Source of the DNA: an uncultured Alistipes sp.
GTDB taxonomy: Bacteria > Bacteroidota > Bacteroidia > Bacteroidales > Rikenellaceae
Length of the DNA stretch: 64,000 nt
Assembly: GCA_910577475.1 (NCBI GenBank)
Contig: CAJTLJ010000006.1
Location: 62,001-126,000, forward strand
Direction of reading: 5' to 3'
A program made the translations under genes and the position numbers. Below, one piece after another: positions 55,217-63,774 of the stretch (position 1 is its first letter; every line of letters starts with the position of its first letter). Below the pieces are notes generated by a model. That model searched no databases. It saw nothing but the letters and a program-made list of their open reading frames with translations, and had not been told where the DNA came from.

Positions 55217-55882
55217 ATGAAAAGTACACTTTTTAATATGGTGGCCGTCCTGTTCTGCATCACTCTGGTCGCTTCGGCGGGTGTAGGCGGCGTCTACCAG
55301 ATCACCAAGGAGCCTATCGAGCAGGCCAATGCGCAGGCTGTGACCGAGGCCCTGAACCAGGTGCTGCCCGCCTTCGACGCGAAGACCGAGCAGGAGCTCA
55401 TGATCGACGAGATGCCGATCGTAGCCTACACCGCCACGAACGGCGGCGATGTGGTCGGTTATGCCGTCAAGACGATGACCAAGAAGGGTTTCGGCGGTCC
55501 GATCACTCTCATGGTGGGATTCGATGCGGCCGGCACGGTGCTGAACGTGAATGTGCTGGCGCAGACCGAGACCCCGGGTCTGGGCACCAAGATGGCCGAC
55601 GAAGGAAATCCGCTGATCGCGAGCTTCCAGGGCAGAAACCCCGGTGAAATGACGCTGGCCGTGAAGAAGGACGGCGGCGACGTGGATGCCCTGACGGCAG
55701 CCACGATCTCGTCGCGCGCCTACGTGGATGCCATGGCCCGTGCCTACAACGCCTACCGGCAGGTGGCCTTGCAGGAGCATGACGCAGACGTCATCTCCGG
55801 CGCCACGCAGCCAGTGAAGGCAGACGAAACAACCGAACAGACGGGCGAAGAAGACGCTCGGGAAGGAGGTAACAATGAATAA
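55217..55882 (+). CDS. rnfG: Rnf electron transport complex subunit G, with a second flavinylation-like motif
   Basis: 221 residues. One N-terminal membrane helix (about 5-26) anchors an FMN-binding periplasmic domain. The usual flavinylation site is Asp157-A-L-T-A-A-Thr163 (DALTAATISSRA), with Ala where Gly is common. The tail, after the domain proper, holds DVISGATQP (residues 191-199), which fits the D-x-x-S-G-A-T rule even better, followed by a hydrophilic, acidic end (ETTEQTGEEDAREGGNNE). The protein may carry two flavins. The rnfE start lies eight bases inside its 3' end. Confidence 0.95.
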   Translation: MKSTLFNMVAVLFCITLVASAGVGGVYQITKEPIEQANAQAVTEALNQVLPAFDAKTEQELMIDEMPIVAYTATNGGDVVGYAVKTMTKKGFGGPITLMVGFDAAGTVLNVNVLAQTETPGLGTKMADEGNPLIASFQGRNPGEMTLAVKKDGGDVDALTAATISSRAYVDAMARAYNAYRQVALQEHDADVISGATQPVKADETTEQTGEEDAREGGNNE

Positions 55883-56459
55883 ACTGCAACTGATTCTGAG
55901 AGGCATCGTCAAGGAGAATCCGACCTTCGTACTGGTGCTCGGCATGTGCCCCACGCTGGGTACGACCACTTCGGCCGCAAACGGCTTCGGTATGGGTGTG
56001 GCTACGATGGCCGTGCTCATCATGTCGAACTTCGTGATTTCGCTGGTGAAGAACGTGATCCCCGACAAGGTGCGCATCCCCTCCTTCATCGTCATCATCG
56101 CGTCGTTCGTAACCATCATCCAGATGCTGATGCAGGCCTACGTGCCGGCGCTCTACGCCTCGCTGGGCGTCTTCATCCCCCTGATCGTGGTGAACTGCAT
56201 CATTCTGGGCCGCGCCGAGGCCTTCGCATCGAAGAACGGAGCCTTCGACTCCATCCTCGACGGTGTGGGTATCGGCCTGGGCTTCACCTTCTCGCTGACG
56301 GTGATCGGCGCCCTGCGCGAGATCCTGGGCGGCGGCGCCATCTTCGGCTATCAGCTCGGCATCTCCGACTACACGCCGCTGATCTTCGTGCTGGCTCCCG
56401 GCGCCTTCTTCGTGCTGGGCTACCTGATGGTTTTGTTTAACAAATATCTCAAGAAGTAG
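55875..56459 (+). CDS. rnfE: Rnf electron transport complex subunit E
   Basis: 194 residues with six membrane helices. Family marks are ENPTFVLVLGMCPTLGTTTSAANG, with the conserved Cys that coordinates Fe-S in the membrane, and CIILGRAEAFASKNGAFDSILDG. It pairs with RnfA in the membrane core. The start at 55875 overlaps rnfG. rnfA begins two bases after its stop. Confidence 0.97.
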   Translation: MNKLQLILRGIVKENPTFVLVLGMCPTLGTTTSAANGFGMGVATMAVLIMSNFVISLVKNVIPDKVRIPSFIVIIASFVTIIQMLMQAYVPALYASLGVFIPLIVVNCIILGRAEAFASKNGAFDSILDGVGIGLGFTFSLTVIGALREILGGGAIFGYQLGISDYTPLIFVLAPGAFFVLGYLMVLFNKYLKK

Positions 56460-56461
56460 TT

Positions 56462-57043
56462 ATGGAACAGGTATCATATTTCGCAATCGTCATCGGCGCT
56501 ATCTTCGTCAATAACGTCGTTCTGTCCCAGTTCCTCGGCATCTGCCCCTTCCTGGGAGTGTCGTCGAAGGTGGATACGTCGCTGGGCATGAGCGCCGCCG
56601 TGACCTTCGTCATGGCCCTGACGGCCGTGGTGGCCTGGTCGATCCAGGAGTTCATCCTCGTTCCGTTCGGCATCGAGTACATGCAGACCATCGTCTTCAT
56701 CCTGGTTATCGCCGCGCTGGTGCAGATGGTCGAGATCATCCTGAAGAAGGTCTCCCCGTCGCTCTACCAGGCGCTGGGTATCTTCCTGCCGCTCATCACG
56801 ACCAACTGCGCCGTGCTGGGTGTGGCGATTCTGATGATTCAGAAGGAGTTCACCCTGTTGCAGAGCGTTACCTATTCGGTGGCTACCGCTGTCGGTTTCG
56901 GCGTGGCGCTGGTGCTCTTCGCCGGTATCCGCGAACGCCTCGATTTCGAGGATGTTCCCGCAGCGCTGAAGGGCGCCCCCGTGGCTCTGGTTACGGCCGG
57001 AATTCTGGCTATGGCCTTCATGGGCTTCTCGGGTCTGGTGTAA
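56462..57043 (+). CDS. rnfA: Rnf electron transport complex subunit A
   Basis: 193 residues with six membrane helices. NNVVLSQFLGICPFLGVS near the N-terminus carries the conserved Cys, and PLITTNCAVLGVAI is the second one. RnfA and RnfE form the inverted pair holding an Fe-S centre in the membrane. It is the last gene of the operon, closed by a strong terminator 23 bases on. Confidence 0.97.
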   Translation: MEQVSYFAIVIGAIFVNNVVLSQFLGICPFLGVSSKVDTSLGMSAAVTFVMALTAVVAWSIQEFILVPFGIEYMQTIVFILVIAALVQMVEIILKKVSPSLYQALGIFLPLITTNCAVLGVAILMIQKEFTLLQSVTYSVATAVGFGVALVLFAGIRERLDFEDVPAALKGAPVALVTAGILAMAFMGFSGLV

Positions 57044-57066
57044 CGATTCCGCTTCGAATCCTCATC

Positions 57067-57099
57067 GCGGGCGGCCGACCATTCGGCCGCCCGCTTTTT
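57067..57099 (+). terminator. Terminator of the Rnf operon
   Basis: A 12-pair perfect GC-rich stem (GCGGGCGGCCGA and its complement) with the loop CCAT is followed by five T residues. Confidence 0.93.
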
Positions 57100-57219
57100 A
57101 CGGGGCGGGGCGAGGACGGCCTGCCGGGACCGGCCGTTCGGTTTGCGGGAAAAACGATCGGTTCGTGATGATTTTTCCGGAATTCGTTGAATTTATTTCC
57201 TTTTCAGCCCCCGGTGTCT

Positions 57220-57227
57220 TAATTTTG
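57220..57227 (+). promoter_or_regulatory. -7 box of the surface lipoprotein locus
   Basis: TAATTTTG matches TAnnTTTG, 33 bases before the start at 57261. There is no clear -33 box at the usual distance. Confidence 0.5.
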
Positions 57228-57260
57228 CAAACGGTGAAACAGAATATTTTCCGAGAAACC

Positions 57261-59039
57261 ATGACCGAATATACGAAAAGAGTTGTTTTTGGCTGGATGT
57301 CGTCGCTGGCGGTGCTGCTTGCGGGATGCGCGGAGACGCAGGTCGAAGAGCCCCGGCCCGGCCCGGTAAGCGTGCGGGTCGCGGCCGCCCGCGAGATCAC
57401 CCGCACCGAGATCGAGGAGAACGGAACGGTAACCCGCTGGAGCCCCGACGACCGGATCGCCCTATGGGCTTCGGACGGCTCGGCGCTCGCCCTGACCGCG
57501 GAGCCCTTCGCGCTGTGGCACTTCGGCGAGGAGTATCCCGAGGCGTGGTTCACGGCGCAGATCGACCCGATGGCCGAGGGGCGCTATACCTACTACGGAG
57601 CCTATCCCGAGCCTGATGCCCTCTCGGGCACCGTGGCCGAATACGATCTGCCGGCCGTGCAGGACGGATCGAAGAGCATGCGCCGCGCCGTTATGGTGGC
57701 CCGCCCCGCCGAAGGGGAGGCCCTGACGGGTGCCGCGAACGGTGAGCTCCGCCTGAGTTTCGTCCATAAGCTCCATATCCTGAAGATTACGATTCCCGAG
57801 CAGAAGAACCTGCTCGGCCAGCCGATCCGTCGGCTCGAGCTCGATTTCGGACGACCGGTCGCCGGCCGGCTGACGGTCGATGTCAGCGACCCCGAGGCAC
57901 CCGCCGCCCTCACCGAAGGGAAGTCGGTGCTGTCGCTCGATTTCCCGACGCCGGTCGATGCCGGTGCCACGATCTTCGCCGTGATAGCTCCCGTCGATCT
58001 CTCCGACGGGGAGGTTTCGTTCCGGGCCTATTCGCAGGCCTGTGAGTCGGAGTCGATCTCCATGCCGGGCAAGCATTTCCTTGCGGGTCATACGACCCCC
58101 ATCCGGCTGACCATTCCCGCAATGCGGAAGGCGACTTATATCGACTTCTCCTTAGGTACGGGTGAGCTGAACCACTTGGGCGAGGAGCCCCGGTCGTTCC
58201 GCATCCGCCTGCTCGACGGCGGGTCGTTCCCCGGCGGCGAGACCGAGCTGGAGTTCGCGTCCGACGATTCGAACCGCTACGAGTACGCATTCGTGGGGGA
58301 GTTCGCGGATAACCTTTCGGGCAAACGTTTCGAGGTAGTCTTCACTTCGGACCACGCCGTCGTGCGCAGCGAATACCGGATGCCCGACGTGCAGGTCTAC
58401 GGCCGCACCGTCGTGCCGGCGCTGGAGGTGCCCTATCTCTTCTTCGAGGATTTCTCGGGGCTCTCGGCCTCGTTCGAAAACCGGTCGGAGTTCTCGAACT
58501 CCGATACGGTGAACGCCTCCGCCATATCGCTCGGCAGTTATGCGCTGGAGGGCTGGTTCGGCGCCCGCATCGGCGGCCTCGCAGGCGGCAATATTCGCAT
58601 CGCTTCGCGTGTGGAGATGGGCTTGTGGGCCCGGAATGTCATGCTGGGCCGGGTCGATTCGGCTCCGCTCGCCAATCTGACGGCTCCGGCGAAGATTCGG
58701 GTTACCTACGACTATGCCGGCGACTACTTCGAGGGCGTCGGCTCGGGCGGTTTCCCCGTGTATTCCGCCGGATGCAGCCGAACGGCCGTGAAGAACGGAT
58801 CGGATGCCATCGAACGGGTGGCGGAGAACGTGAACGGAATCGTTCTGGCTTCCGACGGCAAACACGACAACAGCGCCATGTACGGAGTCACTCCGCATAC
58901 GGAGAGCTATACGATGGAGGCGTGCGATGCGGAGACCCGCCTGAGCTGGAGCGTGACGAACAACCGCGCGAGCAGTTTCGCCGGCAACGGCCAGTACTGG
59001 CTCTACATCGACAACGTGCGGGTCTCGATCGTTCCGTAA
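57261..59039 (+). CDS. Fimbrillin-like surface lipoprotein
   Basis: 592 residues. The lipobox is VLLAGC after MTEYTKRVVFGWMSSLA. Residues about 35-310 resemble the N-terminal domain of fimbrillins (TRTEIEENGTVTRWSPDDRIALWAS; LRLSFVHKLHILKITI). The remaining 280 residues, starting near TYIDFSLGTGELNHLGEE, look like a beta-sandwich (FFEDFSGLSASFENRSEF, then YTMEACDAETRLSWSVTNN), perhaps a carbohydrate-binding-like domain. The frame is open back to 57165, but the ATG at 57261 gives a proper signal peptide and lies downstream of a promoter box. It opens the locus of surface lipoproteins. Confidence 0.82.
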   Translation: MTEYTKRVVFGWMSSLAVLLAGCAETQVEEPRPGPVSVRVAAAREITRTEIEENGTVTRWSPDDRIALWASDGSALALTAEPFALWHFGEEYPEAWFTAQIDPMAEGRYTYYGAYPEPDALSGTVAEYDLPAVQDGSKSMRRAVMVARPAEGEALTGAANGELRLSFVHKLHILKITIPEQKNLLGQPIRRLELDFGRPVAGRLTVDVSDPEAPAALTEGKSVLSLDFPTPVDAGATIFAVIAPVDLSDGEVSFRAYSQACESESISMPGKHFLAGHTTPIRLTIPAMRKATYIDFSLGTGELNHLGEEPRSFRIRLLDGGSFPGGETELEFASDDSNRYEYAFVGEFADNLSGKRFEVVFTSDHAVVRSEYRMPDVQVYGRTVVPALEVPYLFFEDFSGLSASFENRSEFSNSDTVNASAISLGSYALEGWFGARIGGLAGGNIRIASRVEMGLWARNVMLGRVDSAPLANLTAPAKIRVTYDYAGDYFEGVGSGGFPVYSAGCSRTAVKNGSDAIERVAENVNGIVLASDGKHDNSAMYGVTPHTESYTMEACDAETRLSWSVTNNRASSFAGNGQYWLYIDNVRVSIVP

Positions 59040-59073
59040 AACCGAAAAAGAATTGAACCAAAATAGCTGAATT

Positions 59074-59817
59074 ATGAAAAGAGTATGTTTGAGCCTGATG
59101 GCGATGCTGGTGCTGGGCGGCTGCAGCTCGGAGAGCACCGAGTTCTCCGTCGACGGCGGCTTCGGCTACGTGGCGCTCGACTGCGGGGCTTCGGACGAGA
59201 CGATCGCCCGTGCAGCCGTAGCGATAACTCTTCCCGAAAAGGGGGATTTTTCGCTGACGATCCGCGGCGTGGATGTCGACTACGAGCGGAGCTGGACGAA
59301 GTTCTCCGATTTCGTGTCGGCGGACAACCTGCTGGCGGCCGGTAACTATACCGCCTCGGTGGCCTGGGGCGACGCGGCGCAGGAGGGGGTGAACAAGCCC
59401 TGCTACGCCGGCTCGCAGACGTTCCGCATCGAGGCGCAGCGGGTGACACCGGCGACCGTGACGGCCTATCTGGGCAATGCGCAGGTGCTGGTGACCTTCA
59501 CCCGGGCCTTTACGGACTATTTCCACGACGAGCTCTTCACGCTCACTTCGGCCGCCGGCCATGCCTTCGAATTCACGGCGGCCTCGGAGGATGCGGTGTT
59601 CATCGCCCCCGGGCGCTTCACCCTGACGGGCAGGGCCCTGACCCAGAACGGCGCGGAGTTCGCCTTCCCCGAACAGAGCCGCAACGCTGAGGCGCGCTAT
59701 CGCTATACCTACAAGTTCGACCTCTCGACGGCCGGCAAGGCGACGGTGACGATCTCGCTGGACGATACGGTCATCGAGGAGGTGGTGATCGATACCGAAC
59801 TCAACCCCGAATCCTGA
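59074..59817 (+). CDS. DUF4493 domain lipoprotein
   Basis: 247 residues. The lipobox is LVLGGC (MKRVCLSLMAMLVLGGC), followed by SSESTEFSVDGG. The DUF4493 domain takes up most of the rest: GYVALDCGASDETIARAAV, FSLTIRGVDVDYERSWTKFSDF, LLAAGNYTASVAWGDAAQEG, KPCYAGSQTF and VTPATVTAYLGNAQVLVTFT. Members are found in Bacteroidetes surface loci, and their function is unknown. It lies 34 bases after the fimbrillin-like gene and 26 before a second DUF4493 gene. Confidence 0.85.
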   Translation: MKRVCLSLMAMLVLGGCSSESTEFSVDGGFGYVALDCGASDETIARAAVAITLPEKGDFSLTIRGVDVDYERSWTKFSDFVSADNLLAAGNYTASVAWGDAAQEGVNKPCYAGSQTFRIEAQRVTPATVTAYLGNAQVLVTFTRAFTDYFHDELFTLTSAAGHAFEFTAASEDAVFIAPGRFTLTGRALTQNGAEFAFPEQSRNAEARYRYTYKFDLSTAGKATVTISLDDTVIEEVVIDTELNPES

Positions 59818-59843
59818 CCGACGAATAATAAAACATACGCCAT

Positions 59844-61553
59844 ATGAAAAAATTGATTCGAAACGCATTCGCGCTCCTCGCGGCTCTCGGAGCCGTGACG
59901 GGCTGCGTCAGTGAAAAGATAGAGTTCGGCGGACCCGGGCCCGTTGCCGGAGACGAGGCGGGCTACGTGGCCTTCGGCGAGGGAGGCCTGACGGTCATCA
60001 CCGATGCCGAGATCGTGCGTGCCGACGTGCCCGACGTGGATACGTTCCTCTGCGGGATTATCGACGAAAGGACCGGGGCATCGGTCATGAGTTTCGCCTA
60101 CGGCGACCGCCCTGCGGAGCCGATCTCCCTCAAGCCCGGCAGCTACCGGCTGACCGTAGAGTCGGGCAGCGTGCCCGAACTGGAGTGGGAGAGCCCGGTC
60201 TATGCCGCCGTGCAGCCCTTCGCGATCGTGAAGGGAAAGACGACGACCCTTCACGACATCAAGTGCAAGCTGGCCAACATCAAGGTGACCGTGGGTTACG
60301 ACGCCGATCTGAAGGGTCTGCTGGAGGAGGGGTCGAAAACCTCCGTCACGGTGGGGGCCAACCGGATGGAGTTCCCCTATACGGAGCAGCGGGCCGCCTA
60401 TTTCAAGGCGGCGGCCGCAGAAAATACGATGGTGATCGACATGTCGCTGACCCTGAACGGCAAGACCTCCTCCATGTCGCACACGATTCCGGGCGTAAAG
60501 GCCGGGCAGTGGCGCAAGATCACGGTCAACATGCCGCATGTCAACGAGGGCAACGTGGTCTTCGATATCGTGATCGAGACCCTGACGCTCGACGAGGAGA
60601 TCGTGGTCGACGTGGCGCAGTACCGCATCGCCGAGGAGACGATTCCCGACGGGAAGCCCGAAGATCCGCTGGCTCCCTCGATCGTCTGGGAGGGCCACGA
60701 TCTGTCGGAGACCACCTGGCTCAAGGCTTCGATGTTCAATGAGGAGGGAGACTGCACGATTCCCTTCGTGATCGACGTAACGGCCCGCGGCGGCGCCTCC
60801 ATTCAGGCGTTCGTCGTCGGGATCAGCTCCACCAGCAATGCCTTCATGGCCTCGCTCGCGGAGATGAACATCGAGCGGAACTTCGATCTCTGCCAGGTGA
60901 CGGCCGCGTCGAACCCCCAGCTGAACACGGCGCTGAAGATGATCGGATTCCCGACCGGTGCGGGCGTGAAGGGCAAGACCTCCGTTCCGTTTGACCTCCA
61001 GAACGTGATCGGCATGCTCTACGGATTCGATGGAACGCACGACTTCGAACTGACGATCACCGACTCGGAGAACCGCGTCAGCACGGAGACCCTTTCGCTG
61101 CTGGTGGACAGGAGCGGCGAGGGCGGCGATGAGTCGGGCGCCCCGACCATCGAGTGGCTCGGCAACGATATCAGGCACCCCCAGTCCATTGACGAAACCA
61201 CCGAGGTGAAGATCGAGGTGCGGGCTCCGGCCGGTATCGCGCAGTTCTACGTGGACATCGACTCCGACGTGCTGACTGCGGACGACCTGGCCTCCGTCGG
61301 GCTGGCCTCCCATCTCGACCTGGTGAATCCCGAGCCCTCCTACGAAGAGTTCCTGGGCAATCTGTTCCCCATCAAGGATCAGGTGAAGGATCAGACCTTC
61401 ATTTCGGGCGATACGTTCGACATCACCCAGTTCATGGGCATGCTGATCGGCCTCTCCGGCGGCGGTAAGGGGTATGCCAACTTCAAGCTCTCCATCACCG
61501 ACAACAGCGGCCGGACCGGTGAGGAGACGCTGCAACTGCTTATCAACCAATAA
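59844..61553 (+). CDS. DUF4493-related large lipoprotein
   Basis: 569 residues. The lipobox is AVTGC, then VSEKIEFGGPG. A DUF4493-like domain runs from about residue 35 to 260 (GYVAFGEGGLTVITDAEIVRAD, ISLKPGSYRLTVESG, CKLANIKVTVGYDADL). The second half holds two related segments that begin SIVWEGHDLSETTWL and TIEWLGNDIRHPQSI, each followed by KASMF/KIEVRAPAG-like strands and ending in SITDNSGRTGEETLQLLI-like motifs. They are probably duplicated Ig-like domains. Function unknown. It is 11 bases from the PCMD gene. Confidence 0.82.
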   Translation: MKKLIRNAFALLAALGAVTGCVSEKIEFGGPGPVAGDEAGYVAFGEGGLTVITDAEIVRADVPDVDTFLCGIIDERTGASVMSFAYGDRPAEPISLKPGSYRLTVESGSVPELEWESPVYAAVQPFAIVKGKTTTLHDIKCKLANIKVTVGYDADLKGLLEEGSKTSVTVGANRMEFPYTEQRAAYFKAAAAENTMVIDMSLTLNGKTSSMSHTIPGVKAGQWRKITVNMPHVNEGNVVFDIVIETLTLDEEIVVDVAQYRIAEETIPDGKPEDPLAPSIVWEGHDLSETTWLKASMFNEEGDCTIPFVIDVTARGGASIQAFVVGISSTSNAFMASLAEMNIERNFDLCQVTAASNPQLNTALKMIGFPTGAGVKGKTSVPFDLQNVIGMLYGFDGTHDFELTITDSENRVSTETLSLLVDRSGEGGDESGAPTIEWLGNDIRHPQSIDETTEVKIEVRAPAGIAQFYVDIDSDVLTADDLASVGLASHLDLVNPEPSYEEFLGNLFPIKDQVKDQTFISGDTFDITQFMGMLIGLSGGGKGYANFKLSITDNSGRTGEETLQLLINQ

Positions 61554-61564
61554 CGGATAGGATC

Positions 61565-63685
61565 ATGAAAAAGATACTTGTTTACGCTTCGGCCTTGCTC
61601 GCTCTGCTCTTCGCCTCGTGTGCGAAGAGCGAGGAGGTGCTCCCCGCCGAAAACTTTCCGCAGGGCGAAGGCGGATTGACGCTGCGCGTGATGACCGAGA
61701 CCCGCGTCGAGAGCGGATACGATCCGATGGACTACTGCACGATCCGGATCTACGGTCCGGAGGGGCTGATCCGCCGCTATGACTCGACCGACGAGATGCC
61801 TGAGACCTTGCAGCTGCTGGCGGGCAGCTACTCGGTCGACGTGGAGGCCGGCGACCGGAGCGCCGCCAGCTTCACGAACCGAAGCTACAAGGGCCGGGAG
61901 GAGTTCGTCGTCACGGCCGGGAAATTGACCCCGGTGGAGGTGGTCTGCAAGACCCTGAACGCCACGGTCGCGGTGAACTACGCCGCCTCGGTGGCTGAAA
62001 ACCTGCTGCCCGGTTTCCGGACCGAGGTCCGGATGGGGGGCGACGTGCTGGCCTACACGGAGTCGGCGACGGGCTATTTCCTGCCCGTTGCGGACGATAC
62101 GGAGCTGAGCTGGACATTCGCCGGCGCGCATGCGGAAAAGGGTGCCGTAGAGAAGACGGGTACGCTGAAGGTGAAAGCCGGCGGTAAATATACGCTGAAC
62201 TTTGCCTACTCGGAGGATGCGGCCGGCCTGCTCTCCTTCACCGTGACGGTGGTGGATCCCGAGCCCGAAAACGGCGGCGACGTGATTATCTTCAGTCCCG
62301 AGCCCACCTTCAAGGGCGAGGATTTCGACCTCTCGGCTCCCCAGAAGTTTTTCGGGGCCGCGCGGAATATCCTGCTGACATCGCCGAATCCCTTGAGCGG
62401 ACTGACGATGACGTTGGACGGTACCGTTTACGACCTGGTGAACGCAGCTCCTGCCGGGGTGACGCTCACCCGGAGCGACGACAAGAACTGGATCGTCGCC
62501 CTTACCGACGAACTCTTCGCGGCCTACGCGGGCGGCGACCACGAACTGCTCTTCACGGCGGCCGATACGGAGGGCGGATCGGGAAAGGCTGCGGCCGTAT
62601 TCTCCACGCAGGGTATCGTGCCCGCCACGGCTGCAGACTACGATCTGTGGAGCAACACGGGCGACATCCGCGTGAAGGTCTACGATCCGGCGGTGACGAC
62701 GGTGCAGGTGAAACTGCGCCGCGCGGGCGGCGAGTGGAAGGCCTACGAGGCCGTGCGCACCGACGGGGAGACCTTCACCGCGACGGTTGCCGCCGCATGG
62801 ACGGAGACGCAGAACGAAGCGGGCGGCGAGGTATGGCGGCCCGACCCCTCGACCGGTATCTTCGCAAACGCTCTCTATGAGGCGAAGGCCGTGATCGGCG
62901 GCGAGGAGAAGAGCGCCGTGGCGACCTTCTCGACCGCGGTCGACCAGCCGATCCGCAACGGCGGTTTCGAGGACGGCACGGAGTCGTGCTTCTCCATCAA
63001 CAACGGCGATGCGCCTTTCTGGGGCAGCGGAAACAACAACTACATGGGTCTTTCGAAGCTGGCGACCCTCTGCACCTGGCAATCCTTCGCGGGACAGGGC
63101 GGCGAGCACTGCGCGCGCCTCGCTTCGCAGAGCGCCGTCGTGCTGGCGGCCGGCAACCTCTTCACGGGAACCTTCGTGAAGCCCTCAACCCAGGGCACGG
63201 TGGGCTTCGGCGTGGACTACGACTGGAAGGCCCGCCCCACGGCCCTGCGTCTGAAGTACCACGCCGCTATCGGCACGGTCAATTTAGTCAAGTACAAGGA
63301 TGAAAGCGGGAACGACCCCATTGCGAAGGGCGGGCAGGACAAGGCGCGTATTTTCGTTGCCATCGTCGATTGGGATAGCCGCCACGGCGTGAGCTCGGGT
63401 CTGGCAGCCCCCACCGGCATGTGGGATCCGGCTTCGTGGTATCCCGGGGATCCGCGCGTGACCGAAGGCGACGTGATCGGCTACGGCTCGCTCTGGATCG
63501 ACGGCCCGACCGCAGGCGATTCGATGGTTCAGGTCGAACTGCCCCTCTCCTTCTACGACCGCGCAGCCAAGCCGTCGAAGGCCTACAAGCTGGTGATCTC
63601 CTGCTCGGCCAACGCTTACGGAGACTACATGTGCGGCTGCTCGTCGAACGTCCTCTACGTGGACGACTTCGAGTGGGTGTACTGA
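61565..63685 (+). CDS. DUF4493-PCMD lipoprotein
   Basis: 706 residues. The lipobox is LLFASC after MKKILVYASALLA. Residues about 30-230 form a DUF4493 domain (GGLTLRVMTETRVESG, LQLLAGSYSVDVEAGDRS, CKTLNATVAVNYAAS). Residues 235-450 are a linker with Ig-like segments. Residues 455-706 match the PCMD family, a putative carbohydrate-metabolism domain (NGGFEDGTESCFSIN, FWGSGNNNYMGL, GEHCARLASQSAVV, LRLKYHAAIGTVNL, VDDFEWVY at the very end). It likely binds glycans at the surface. It is the last complete gene. Confidence 0.87.
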   Translation: MKKILVYASALLALLFASCAKSEEVLPAENFPQGEGGLTLRVMTETRVESGYDPMDYCTIRIYGPEGLIRRYDSTDEMPETLQLLAGSYSVDVEAGDRSAASFTNRSYKGREEFVVTAGKLTPVEVVCKTLNATVAVNYAASVAENLLPGFRTEVRMGGDVLAYTESATGYFLPVADDTELSWTFAGAHAEKGAVEKTGTLKVKAGGKYTLNFAYSEDAAGLLSFTVTVVDPEPENGGDVIIFSPEPTFKGEDFDLSAPQKFFGAARNILLTSPNPLSGLTMTLDGTVYDLVNAAPAGVTLTRSDDKNWIVALTDELFAAYAGGDHELLFTAADTEGGSGKAAAVFSTQGIVPATAADYDLWSNTGDIRVKVYDPAVTTVQVKLRRAGGEWKAYEAVRTDGETFTATVAAAWTETQNEAGGEVWRPDPSTGIFANALYEAKAVIGGEEKSAVATFSTAVDQPIRNGGFEDGTESCFSINNGDAPFWGSGNNNYMGLSKLATLCTWQSFAGQGGEHCARLASQSAVVLAAGNLFTGTFVKPSTQGTVGFGVDYDWKARPTALRLKYHAAIGTVNLVKYKDESGNDPIAKGGQDKARIFVAIVDWDSRHGVSSGLAAPTGMWDPASWYPGDPRVTEGDVIGYGSLWIDGPTAGDSMVQVELPLSFYDRAAKPSKAYKLVISCSANAYGDYMCGCSSNVLYVDDFEWVY

Positions 63686-63696
63686 CACGAACGAAC

Positions 63697-63744
63697 GGAT
63701 TCGGCGAGGGCTCCCGCATCGGGGCGGAGCGCTTCGCCGAGTCC
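63697..63744 (+). terminator. Hairpin between the PCMD gene and the last gene
   Basis: GGATTCGGCGAGG pairs with CTTCGCCGAGTCC with two wobble pairs around a 22-base loop. No T-run follows directly, so it may only weaken read-through. Confidence 0.4.
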
Positions 63745-63774
63745 GTCCCCTGTATAAAAATTTAAAGACTCTTT

